This document shows, piece by piece, positions 1-9,989 of a stretch of DNA of 30,967 nucleotides. The notes beneath the pieces are model-generated. The model was given only the letters and a program-made list of their open reading frames with translations. It made no database searches and was not told the DNA's origin. The position numbers were made by a program, and so were the translations under genes. The stretch's first letter is position 1; each line of letters starts with the position of its first letter. Source of the stretch: Thermomucor indicae-seudaticae (lineage: Eukaryota; Mucoromycota; Mucoromycetes; Mucorales; Lichtheimiaceae); NCBI GenBank assembly GCA_000787465.1, contig JSYX01000416.1:1-30967 (forward strand), read 5' to 3'.

Positions 1-22
1 CTCTAAAGAATAAACCTGTAGA
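1..22 (+). repeat. Possible right end of a third copy of the MAPKK-flanking repeat
   Basis: The first bases of the window (TCTAAAGAATAAACCTGTA) closely match the inner end of repeat copy A near 6494-6512 (TTTAAAGAATAAATCTGTA), and partly the inner end of copy B (read on the minus strand at about 8313-8330). If real, a copy in the same orientation as copy A runs off the left edge. The match is short and AT-rich, so chance is possible. Confidence 0.3.
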
Positions 23-185
23 TATCCTGAGGAACTAAAATTGTTCGCAAACAAGTAAACACTTTTCTCGTGCATATATTGTGACATTAAGTCGAGTAAC
101 ATAGTAGTGTGGTTATGGGATGCTCATCATATTGCCTATGTGGAAAACATGTAAATTAAATGAAAGCGATTTTTCCCGTTGGGAA

Positions 186-1484
186 TCAGGCTTGCTTCCG
201 CTGTCTCTTATCGCGTCCAGACTGCGGGTGACGACCTCCTTTTCTTTTACCGCTCTTCCGTGCTTCAAAGAATTTCTTTGTCATCTGATCTACAAACAGT
301 CATCGCATGTGAGCGCCTTTTCCCGCATCCCACACCTCGGTGGTGCTTACCGTCCGGCAAACGGAACGTAAGATTTCCGATCTTTTTATCCTCGCCCAAC
401 GAAGCCAAGAATGCGTCCGGTGTCTTGTTTCCCAGTTGCAAAACAGCACGTCCTTCCTTTTTAAACCACTGTACCCAGGTCACTTGTGCTTTCGGTTCCA
501 CTAATTTCTGAACCTTGTTGTTATGGAAGAGAAAAGCCTTGGATTATTTCTTTTCTTACCCTGATCTCGTCAACCTTCATATTCTGCCCTCCTTCAAATT
601 CGACAAGAAAAACAAGCTTCTTGTTCTTGTTATCATTCTTCCACTCGACGCCCTGGAACTTTTCGCGCGCCTTCATTTCAACGTATTCCTTTCTGTTATC
701 TGATTCAGTCATCTTTTGTACGTCTCAAAAGCAGATCGAACTACTTTACTTGGTCATGACAAGGAGCTCCTGACCATTGTACTCAAGATCCTTCAAGACT
801 ATTTCATTTGCAATCTCAGGGCTTTCGTATTCGACAAAGACGCTTCCCTGGAATAATATCTTTAGCTACTTGCATCTTATTATTACAGCTTAACATTACT
901 TTGAACTTGTCTCCATCCATTCTCAGTTTTAAGCTTAATACGCGTCCATGCTTTGCAAAGTATTCACGTAATTCTTCCTTGGATGGCGCAGGATCTTGAG
1001 GGAATCCTTTCTGGAGCTGTTCCTCAGTATACGGGACAATAATGCTTCTCTCTCTTTATTACCGCGTAAATCGATCGTCGATTGGTAGTCTGCAAAAACT
1101 CTTCAAAAGTCACCTGCTGCGCATCAGCCTCGTTGGTTTCCTCGTCCTCTTCGGACTCTTCCTCTGGCAATTTGCGAAGTTTGGTCTCGTCCTCATTCAC
1201 TTCATAACGTCCTTGCGATTGCTCTGCCGCTTGGACAAACAAATTCAGATCGCCATTCACCAGTGTCTTGAATCGCTTGATCGCTGAGAACTTTTTTAAA
1301 CTGACCCCTATTTATTCGGTAACTTGAGAACGATCTTTGACCATGTAAAAGGGTTCTTCAAGTGCTTACAGCCTTCGGGATGTTGTTCAATAAGTTCTTT
1401 AAAAAACTTGTCCTTCTGTAGATTCTCTTCACTATAGATCTTATCCAGCTCCTCTAATACCCTAGCCACCGTATCTTGTGCCAT
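186..1484 (-). CDS. La-type RNA-binding protein (La/SSB, Lhp1/Sla1 homologue)
   Basis: Seven exons (1484-1370, 1307-1063, 1010-900, 847-750, 692-560, 513-336, 289-186) give about 327 residues; the upper edge of exon 6 could instead be 507. The N-terminal La motif is clear across the first junction: YSEENLQKDKFF, then HPEGWVSLKKFSAIKRFK. An acidic Glu-rich linker follows, then RRM1 starting at SIYAKGFP, with DKFKGSVFVEYES as the RNP1-like strand. A C-terminal xRRM-like region (FQGVEWK, VTWVQWFKKEGRAVLQL) ends in a Lys/Arg-rich tail. La proteins bind UUU-OH ends of RNA polymerase III transcripts and chaperone pre-tRNA in the nucleus; that role is inferred from the family. The start codon lies 87 bases from the stop of the upstream cullin gene, so its promoter must be very short or overlap the cullin 3' end. 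Lengths match fungal La proteins. Confidence 0.9.
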
Positions 1485-1571
1485 TTTTAAGCAAACGTCA
1501 ATGCCAGCCGAAAACTATTTTTTTGAAGAGACACGGAAAAGCCACAGATAGCAAGTTGGCAGGCTCGAGTT

Positions 1572-4500
1572 TTATTTGTAGACATACACACTCGTATCAT
1601 CTTCATCACGTCCCATATATTCCCTATAATAACGTGTCGATTATCGCCTATATTGAATGGAATAAAGTAAACTTGCTTACCTGTCAATCAAAGATTCTAT
1701 TCGCTTTTTGATATCAGCAGCCTGTAAAGGTGTGTAGCGTTAAACGACAGTGTGACCAAATCAACCACTAGCTAGCGGTATATATACCTCCAGTGGAAAC
1801 TTGACTTGTTTGAATAATTCATTCATAAGCTCTGTATGAGTCAACTTCTTCTTGGCCTTCATAATGCGTACAATCGCCGCTTCAAGCTGTATCCGGGGAA
1901 ACACACAAGTCAATCTTTGGGACATAATTGATAGAGAATGGAAAAGGAAATACCTGGTGCTGTCGATCAACAAGTACTTTGGTTTCCGTCGCCTTGCTCT
2001 CCTCGGTTGTCTGTTCTTGCTGAACCATGTTGACCTTTAAACGGACAGAAGGCGCCGTGAAGCCCACATTATATTTGAACGTATCACCCGTCGAAATACT
2101 GCCACTAGGCGGTTCTTTAATTAGAAGCTTGTGCTGTCCCAAGCTCAAAGATTGGAGGACTCTTTTCAGCTCTCTCTCCTCTGTGAAAACAAGACGCATT
2201 TGCAACTGTTCTCAGTGGTATATAATATATAGACCTACCGATATTCGTTGCAGCAGCGATGTCGCTGTAACTCATAACGTGGGTGTCATTGAACAAGAGT
2301 AGAACAATCGTCTGCGCTAAGCTGACCGTCAGTTCCTTGACGCCCTTTTCATAGTTTGCTTTTACGACGCAAGAGGATAGTCCATTCTGCCATGTCAGTC
2401 GTCGTCCCTTAAACCGCGATGTATAAAATTTCTCGTATGCAACTTGGCATGCTACCATCTAATAATATGTACGAGTGTGAGAGCGTACAGGTCGCACACC
2501 TAGTGATACACGATACTAACGTCTGGAGGTAAGGCAATTTCGGTTACAGGATAGGCGGGCCATATGCCCTGAGCCAGGACATTGACTTGGAATTGAATGT
2601 CAATAGACCGAGGATATTCTTCGGATGACTTGATGCAGAGAAGTCTCAGTATATAGCAAGGTCACGCCCAATAGTCATATTCTAATACCACTAACCTTGA
2701 ATTGACTATTCAGGTCCGCGGATACTTCAATATCTTTGAACATGGCTTCCAGGTTTTTCGTGAACCCGGGACCACATTCTGTCACAGCGTATCAGTACAA
2801 AAGACTCTCAACCAACCATACTCAATGAAAAAGGCATACCAGCCTTGAGTTTAGACAGTACACTCTTTTCCAGGTCGCTGGACGCACTACGACTAAGCAA
2901 TAGCCGTTTCGACAAGAACCGTTTGTAAAACGCCTCGAACGCATCCTTGCCTATGTACGGAGATTGTTACTTCACATCTTTCAGAATGAAAACAGCCACA
3001 AACTTACCCTGTAGATATCGGAATAGAACCATCAAGCGATCCATAAGTTGCTCTAAGTCTTCCTCGGGTTTTTTCTAATCCAAACATAAATAGATCTGCT
3101 TATTTCCCCATTCAGACGTATAAAACCCTCCCTTTTACCTTTTGCGTAGACCGCAGCTTGTTATCAATAAACTTGGCGAGGAGTTCGGCAGGCTTGCTCT
3201 TTCGAGAATTAATGAAGGTTTCAAAGCTTTCTTTAAGCGAGTTTGCAAAAGCTGGATCGTTCGAGAAGCACTCGTTGAGGATGATGTCAATCTTGCTTTT
3301 GTAAGATAAGAGTGAGGTGATCATAGTGGAATCGTTTTTGGGGTCTTTGACCAGTTCGATGCCTCGTCGCTTATAGAGTGCTACTTTTAATCACTTATCA
3401 TGTTGTACGTACTACAATATACTCATACCTTGATGTAGTTTCCAAAGGCAGCCCGTAGCTGTGTGATTTCTTTACTAGAAACAAGAGATTCGTAGAGAAT
3501 GCGTAATGGTTCCTTTCTGCTCTGATCCATTAAATCGTCGAACCCTTCCGTGACATATAAGAATTTTGTACTTCAAACGTGACAACTCGATCCTACATAC
3601 CTTTGTCCAAGATGTCGATTATTCGTGCGCGAACCAGTTGTGTCGTAACCGTTTCCACAAGTACGCCTTTTGTATTCTTTACCAGATACGCATCAATTCT
3701 TTCCACTCCTTCCTCGGTATATCGCTTTTTAGCATGAAATAGGTAGTCTGGAATGCTCAGCTCTGCTAACAGCCTTTCGGCTTCACGGCGATAATATTGC
3801 TCGGTATGTTTGATGAACTCAGGTTCAAAGTGTACCCGGTACATATCCAGATCAAAGAGCATTTGTGTCAAAGAGTGGATTAAGGCTCGATCTATGACTT
3901 CTCCGTCGCTTAATTGAAATTAGATGGATAACACTTGGAGCATAAAGGCATAGCTCGCTTGATCTTACCGTTCGTTCTGAATGATATTCAATATATCTGT
4001 TATCATTCTTTGCTGTACGCCCTCATTTTCCATAACATGACGGCGAAACAGTTGTTTGCCCATATCCCTTAAAAGCTGCATCAGCCGCACAAGCTTACGG
4101 GTCCCTTTCGATACGCACTTACACTAAAGAGGTGAACTTTGTAGCATGGATAAGGTAGCGCCTATCGAGATCCATAAAGATATTGCGAATTAGGGTCTAT
4201 AAGAATGGGCAAAATAAATATATGCGCCAAGATGGTATTGGCCTCGTTGAACGCACCAGATCGTCGCATAATCTTTCCCAGCGGGCATTCACAGTCTCAA
4301 GAAAAGGTCCTTTGGAGTTCACCAAACTATCGTGGCATCTAGTCAGTAACCATGTTACAAACAAATTCGGCCATGCGTACCTTATCAACTGTGAAGCCAA
4401 CTCCTGAATATGCGTCGCGCACTCGGCCTCTAACCGTCGATATAGATCTTCTGCTCTCTGATAATAGCAAACCATTTCACACGCCTAAAATCCTTCCGTG

Positions 4501-5129
4501 ATCAACCCTTCTCTTCGTTGACCGTCATAATAAAATCTTCACACCTCGTATGCCAGCTGAAGGCTCAGTTTGATCGGCTCTTTTTTGAATATCATCAACA
4601 ACAGTTGTCTGTGGTTGCTCCATACTTCTTCAAAAGAGTCGTCAGACAGCTCTCGCAAACCAGGATCTACACAACGCGCATATACATATCAGCTGCAGGT
4701 CCCCTTGCTTAATCATGATGACCGTCCTCGTCAGAAAGGACAGACCTTTGAGGTTCGTGACCGTGATCCTTTTCGATAGTGGTCGACGATAAGTGCCCAA
4801 GTTGAATCGATCGCCTGTGTTTTCTTGCAAACCGGTATCGACCGCCATTGGAGCTACACCAATGTCACTAACGCTGCTGCCGTTGTTGTTGCTGCTATTA
4901 CCACTCGATTTTGAATCGTCTCGACTTTGCTTCGAACTGGTGGGGCCAACTCGTCTGTAAGCGTCCAATGTCGACTGTGAGCCGGAAGAAGAAGAAGAAG
5001 AAGACGAGGAAGCCTTGCGCTTTTTTGAAACTTTAAAGAGAGCAAGGGGCCAATGGGCGTGTCAATTCTGTAATTGCGGTATATATACAGATCTGGACCA
5101 CATATACCTTTAAATCCTTTGGGGGGCAT
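1572..5129 (-). CDS. Cullin-4 type scaffold of a CRL4 ubiquitin ligase
   Basis: A many-exon gene. Matches to CUL4 run in order: an N-terminal basic/Ser-rich tail, TVTNLKDPGLREL (like the CUL4 start of the helical domain), [17 protein letters not shown], then [17 protein letters not shown] and the C-terminal winged helix. The neddylation segment [13 protein letters not shown] carries the expected Lys near 1857-1859. The last two introns join FPLE to [14 protein letters not shown], and that to EYMGRDEDD, ending in YVYK. Cullin-4 holds DDB1-type adaptors and an RBX1 RING protein to ubiquitinate chromatin and cell-cycle substrates; partners are inferred from the family. The start at 5129 (MPPKGFK) is joined to [10 protein letters not shown] through an acceptor ending in AAG rather than CAG/TAG; this fits the phase exactly but is the weakest splice. 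The N-terminus has a run of Ser codons (about 4987-5009). I did not resolve every internal exon. Confidence 0.9.
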
Positions 5130-5485
5130 CAACCAAGTTTTCACCTTTGCCGCGTCTCTATGCTTAGTGCGAAACTATGTGTGTTTTGGAATTCCGAGGC
5201 CAAAAGCAATGATTTACTGCCCTGCGCGAGTAGCGGATAAATCTATGGAACATATCCTTACGCTGTATGGCTTAACCAAAATGCATTTCATGAGACAACT
5301 ATGTGATTTCTTGGTCGTGCAAAGACTATAGACAGACACCTTTAAAGTTGAATGCTACCTCCAGTATACCGCAAAGAAAGGGCATGGCTAATGCATCAAT
5401 GTAGCAGACGCATAGTCATGTTCTGAATGGATTAAATATATCCCTCGACGTGATATAATAACACAATTGCATGAATTCCAAGCAT
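5130..5485. other. Region upstream of the cullin gene, no gene seen
   Basis: Short open frames in this stretch have no recognisable motif. It presumably contains the promoter and 5' leader of the cullin gene, read leftwards. Confidence 0.5.
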
Positions 5486-5860
5486 TCATATCAAGCACAC
5501 CGTATGGTACGAAAATTGTGTCTTCATAGAGCCTCTATACCCTGAGTAAAGAATGTGCATTTTCTTTCTACAGGCGGATGATAAGAGTCCATTGCGGTAA
5601 GCACTGGCAACATTAACCGCGAATTCCTGGGGTTTTCCGTCTAATTTGCGCTTATGAAAATTCCTTTTAGCGCTGCTGACAAAGACGGTTTTGCACTGAT
5701 TCCATTTTTCATTTGGCTGTTTGGGTAAAGGATGTTCGCAAGTGTCATCATAAAGATCTAGATTTCCTCGTTGCAAGAGTTTGCTACAGCGTGCATGAAT
5801 CATGTCACGTGGACAACATTGCCAAATATTTTCTGTCTTTTTGCAACGGTTTGCTGCAAA
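5486..5860 (-). pseudogene. Fragment resembling a FLYWCH/GCM-type zinc finger, probably transposon-derived
   Basis: An open frame runs from 5860 to the stop at 5486. Its zinc-finger-like part lies upstream of the first ATG (5803), so as it stands it cannot be translated with a normal start. The segment reads TENIWQCCPRD, then HARCSKLL, then LDLYDDTCEHPLP. The order W-x-C, Ala-x-Cys, then a paired ligand before a Pro matches the FLYWCH layout, in which the last pair is usually H-x-H; here it is C-x-H. FLYWCH domains commonly sit at the N-terminus of Mutator-like transposases. No catalytic transposase domain follows; downstream is only a Lys/Arg-rich tail. I read it as an orphan domain left by a mobile element next to repeat copy A. 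It could also be one exon of an unrecognised gene. Confidence 0.4.
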
Positions 5861-5912
5861 TCATGCTACGTAAAAGCTGTCTCGGTCAAGATAGATATTT
5901 AAACAGAGGGCG

Positions 5913-6513
5913 TTCATTCGATATTCTGCATGCTCTTATGTTCCCTTTCTTCTTCATATTACAAGTGCCCACAACTCTACACACTGTCTGAGACGTCATA
6001 TTGCTGCACTGTCCATATCATCCACAAGAGTCCGTCAATGAAGATTATCATCAAGTATCGAGATATTTGTTCCCCTTCCGTCCAAGACTTTTGACGGTGA
6101 TACTCCTACTTGCAAGGCAAATAAACAAGGTCTTTTATTGGCGCAATGAAGGTGTATTTCCAACGGCAAGGGCCAAGTCTTTCGATGGTACGTTCTTTCT
6201 GTTACGATTTTCTATTGATGCAAATTCTCATGATGATGATAGGTCATTCTCCTCTTCATTTTGGGGACTGTGGGGCCTAATCGGCAGAGGCGGGTGGGTG
6301 GATGAAGGCATCTTGTGCGGCCCTCCTGCGTCGGAGTGGCCATGCTACCACTTCTGTGGTGGGCTTTACGGGTAAGTGCAAACAAATGGACTGACCGCAT
6401 ATTCTGAATTCTCTTTGCCGCAAATTATCGTATCTCTTTTCCGTAAGTTAATTTTGTTTTCTCTGCGCAAAGCTTTTGTATATCACTGCAAAGTTTAAAG
6501 AATAAATCTGTAA
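5913..6513 (+). repeat. Inverted repeat copy A, downstream of the MAPKK gene
   Basis: This stretch aligns along its whole length with the reverse complement of 8313-8888. Shared blocks include CATTCGATATTCTGCATGC, ATCCACAAGAGTCCGTCAAT, CCTCCTGCGTCGGAGTGGCC and TTTGTATATCACTGCAAAG. The copies differ by substitutions and indels; copy A has extra sequence around 6090-6230, for example. No long open frame is conserved between them and I see no transposase. It is best described as a non-autonomous dispersed element of unknown class (MITE-like or solo terminal repeat). Confidence 0.85.
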
Positions 6514-6624
6514 AAAAGGATAGAGGGATATCGCGTCTGATATATGATAATAGAGCGACGTTACAGAGAGCAGCAGAGACTATAGTTGAACGTCAAAAAT
6601 GCGTGCACGCCAAAGGGACGGTAC

Positions 6625-8180
6625 TCAAGATGTTTGCTTTTTGCTGTTGCTGGTTGTACTGGAACCTGACGATTGCAGTTTTGAGATATCAATCCTGTCC
6701 GGAGCAGTGGCCACGCTTTTAGCCCACTTTTCTAAGTCAACCTTCTCGGATGCTGCCGTTGCCAAGTATTCGTGTTTCTATCCCAGGAACAACCCATTCA
6801 GTATCACGTCATGCAAAGGTATGTACTTCCTTCTGCTTTACCATCAAATCACTCGGCGTCGCTCTCAATTTCACGTCTTTAACAAGACTGAAAACAAGAG
6901 TCGCATGTCAGTGACATCACACCACGTTTGGGTTCTAAGAAATCAACTGACCATTTGTCTACGAAGTCCACGAGTACAGGTGGATATTTGTTGGGCGGGA
7001 ATTGAGGTACAGGTTCGTTCACAATATGTTGTAACAGTTCGAAAATCGACAATGGATCACCGTCAGGAGGGAAAGGGAACCGTCCAAGCGCGAGCTCCAT
7101 CAATGTGATACCCAGCGACCATACATCCGATTTGACAGAGTAAGGTGATCCCATAATACGTTCGGGCTACGGATAAGCAAGCGAGCGTCAACTTTAATAC
7201 AGGTCCCAAGTGTTCGTGTCTGAATTGCAAGGACATCACTTACGCTCATGTACGAACTCGTGCCTACAAACGTGTCTGCTACTGAGTTGATTAACTGCCC
7301 AGACACGCCAAAATCGCACAATTTTATCTGTCCTTGAGAGTTTACGAGAACATTGGATGGTTTTAGATCTACAGAAACAGATTCAGTTGGCAAATCATGA
7401 TCAATGCCTTCATGACAGCGGTTTTACCTCGATGGATGATTCGATGTTCGTCGTATAAATAAATAAGTCCGTCTACGATCTGCGAAAGAAAGGCTCAGCG
7501 TTTTCTTTTCGGATGAAATATGCCGTTTAAACGTACAGCGTATGCGATCTTTTTTAGTACATCGAGCGGAATCGGTCCATGTTTTTTGTAAATTCGATCG
7601 AGTGATCTGATAAGGAAAAGCGACCAGGTTACAAGCTGCACCTATGTAAATGAAGATGTGGGGTCTCTTTTACCCGATATCCATATATTCCATACAGATC
7701 GAAATGTCGCCTTCGTTCATAAAGGCGCCGTAAAAACTCACAATATGCCGAGAATTGCAATCATGCATAAACTGAAGCTCACGCATAATTTGTTTCCGGA
7801 CATTAATATTCGCTTCCACATGAATGATCTTTTTTTGTTTCCATGGTGTTATCGCTCACGGTTTTCGCCAGTAACACGCGCAAGACTTTTACCTTTCTCG
7901 CCATGACAGTATTTGTTCGAACGTGCAGCACCTTGCACACGGTCCCGCCGTTGCCTCTTCCCAGTTCATCAAGGGTTTGGAAATCCTCGGGACGCAGATC
8001 CAGCCGCAACTCGAGGCCAATCTCCAAATCGCTTAGCTGTTCGCATAGCTTGCTGTATTCTTCCTCGAGTCGCTTTACAGATGCCCGCCGATTGTCAGAT
8101 GAATCTCCATTAGCACTCACCACTACCGGTGAGCTTTCCAGCGTCAAGTTTTTAAAGTTTCTTTTCTTTCGTGGCGGCAT
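6625..8180 (-). CDS. MAP kinase kinase, Ste7/Fuz7 type
   Basis: Eight exons (8180-7893, 7828-7674, 7606-7537, 7479-7428, 7368-7244, 7166-6952, 6887-6842, 6777-6625) join in phase to 367 residues. After a basic N-terminus (MPPRKKRN) comes the Gly-rich loop [11 protein letters not shown] and the VAIK-equivalent MARK. The catalytic loop is [12 protein letters not shown] and the Mg-binding motif DFGVSG. The activation loop [19 protein letters not shown] has a Ser-x3-Thr pair, as in Ste7, rather than the Ser-x3-Ser of MEK1. [20 protein letters not shown] closes the C-lobe. It should phosphorylate the Thr and Tyr of a Fus3/Kss1-like MAPK in mating, filamentation or virulence signalling; the pathway is inferred. 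An upstream in-frame ATG at 8297 exists, but 8180 gives the family-like basic start. The whole gene lies between two inverted repeat copies, about 110 bases from copy A and 130 from copy B. Confidence 0.93.
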
Positions 8181-8312
8181 GGGAGGGCGATGACTATGAA
8201 ATTGGGATGAAGGGTTACGAACGAAAAGGGGAAGGTAAAAGCGGGGATAAGACAATTTCGTCCCGATCAAACTGGGGCCCATCCAATGAATCTCCAAATC
8301 CTCGCTAGGCTA

Positions 8313-8888
8313 GTTTACAGGTTTAATAACTTTGCAGTGATATACAAAGGATTTTGCGCAGAGAAAACAAAGTGAATTTACGCGAAAGAGATAAGATAAT
8401 TTGCAGCAAAGAGAAACCAGAATATGCGTTTAGTCCATTTGTCATTTTGCTTCAAACAATCATTTGCACTTACCCGTAACGCCCACCACAAAAGTGGCGG
8501 GCATGGCCACTCCGACGCAGGAGGGCCGCACAAGATACCCTCATTCATCCACCCCTGCCGATTAGGCCCGCAGTCGGCCCCACACCCGCCAAAATGAAAA
8601 GGGGAAACCCTCTCATCATTATGAGAATTAACGTACCATTATGCGGCTTGGCAAAAAGATACTTTGCCGTTGGAAACACACCTTCATTGCGAAAATAAAC
8701 GGCCTTCTTTGTCTACTTGGCGGAAGGGGAAGAAATATCTCGGAACTTTTTGATAATCTTCATTGACGGACTCTTGTGGATGATATGAAAAGTGCAGTAA
8801 TATGACGTTTCAAACAGTGTGTAGAGTCGAGGCCACTTGTAATATGAAGAAGAAAGGGAAGACAAAAGCATGCAGAATATCGAATGAA
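8313..8888 (-). repeat. Inverted repeat copy B, upstream of the MAPKK gene
   Basis: Read on the minus strand this matches copy A from CATTCGATATTCTGCATGC (outer end, near 8884) to TTTGTATATCACTGCAAAG (inner end, near 8325). It carries its own small insertions, including a G-rich duplication around 8555-8590. No clear target-site duplication is visible at either end. The differences from copy A mean the pair is not a recent exact duplication. Confidence 0.85.
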
Positions 8889-8930
8889 TGACGACAATGA
8901 AGCAGCTGAAAGCATAGGAGCATCACCATA

Positions 8931-9541
8931 ATGGGCGACGCGAGGAAGTCCAAAGGCAAAACAAACGATGCAAGGCGCGTGGAGCTGATAAAAAATGATC
9001 GAGAAGCTTCGCTCAGGTTCTCGTCGACCGCATACATGTGTCTGCATCCTCAGAAAGTGGTAAAGACCTGCAGTCAAGGGACGTTCAAGACCACTTGTAT
9101 AATGGAACAGCTGGAGAAGTGTGACGGCAGCACACGAGGTAAGTAAAGGAAAGAGGAGAAGGATTTTATGGCCATGCAAACGATCCGCACGAAGCTGTGT
9201 GATCAACATACACAGACATGCTGCAGTTTCTGAAGTTCGCCGAGAATAACATCTGTCTGGTCGTCCTTGACTACGCAGGACTATCAATGGCACCCAGAGA
9301 CATTCTGGACTTAGAGTGGTGTAAGCAAAGCTCAAACTGGTCGAATATTGCCACTCATCTCGCTTCTGCGACTCGTTAAAGCAATTACCCCACGTTGCAA
9401 ACGATCGTGATCGATCGCTTGGCTGTGTTCTCCAGAACAGAGCTGTTCACGGGGGAAGTCATTCTGGCCGATCCAACGGTCCTCAACGTCTTCAACTGCC
9501 GACACGGCTGTTCGCAAAGGTCAAAGGCAGTCAAGGAGTAA
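8931..9541 (+). CDS. Tentative three-exon gene, function unknown
   Basis: Proposed exons 8931-9138, 9216-9318 and 9382-9541 join in phase to 156 residues. The first junction is strong: donor GAG|GTAAGT and acceptor ACACAG. The second is weaker, with donor GTGTAAG and acceptor TTAAAG. The product starts MGDARKSKGK and contains FLKFAENNICLVVLDYAGLS (exon 2) and TIVIDRLAVFSRTELFTGEV (exon 3). These look protein-like, with alternating hydrophobic strands, but I do not recognise the family. The start codon lies about 45 bases outside repeat copy B, so it could be a fragment of a larger mobile element or a decaying gene. The third exon could also continue through another splice into the frame encoding VTGEIAVAKAPTLPL near 9539-9583. 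Confidence 0.35.
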
Positions 9542-9989
9542 CTGGGGAGATTGCAGTGGCCAAGGCCCCGACGCTTCCGCTATACATGTATGAGCTCTCA
9601 TTGTTTATTTCTTTTCTTTGTATGTTGACTCTCCATAATCTGAATATACACTTCCAGACGTCAACCGCACACAAGGATCCAACCGTACGTAGGGAAGGGT
9701 CAATGCATGGATTGGAGTAAGAATGGAACAGATTCAAACCAGACTCCTACCTGCTGTTGCCCTATCATAGACTATACCCAAGCGTCTCATACTGTAAACT
9801 GCTAGCTTCTCATGCACTTACAACATAGAAAAGAGACCACATGAGAGAGTATGTCTATATGGTTTTGTCTCTGTAACATAGATATAGTGGTTTCTTGCTG
9901 TTGATTTCGGACTTGGAAGACCATACGCAGACTTTTTAACTGTAGTGTATGTGTGTGTGGCTTTGAAGCGTGTCTGTTGAATAGATTAT
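9542..9989. other. Intergenic stretch upstream of the methyltransferase gene
   Basis: No supported gene. Short frames on both strands lack motifs. The part next to 9990 is presumably the promoter and leader of the methyltransferase gene. Confidence 0.5.

Noticed and set aside
6599..7108. A 169-codon plus-strand open frame
   Set aside because: It is entirely antisense to the last exons of the MAPKK gene, which are supported by family motifs and intron phases.
8760..9335. A 191-codon minus-strand open frame crossing repeat copy B
   Set aside because: It lies antisense to the spliced plus-strand model at 8931-9318 and runs into the repeat; copy A does not preserve the frame beyond a short shared piece ending in Leu-His-Thr-Val.
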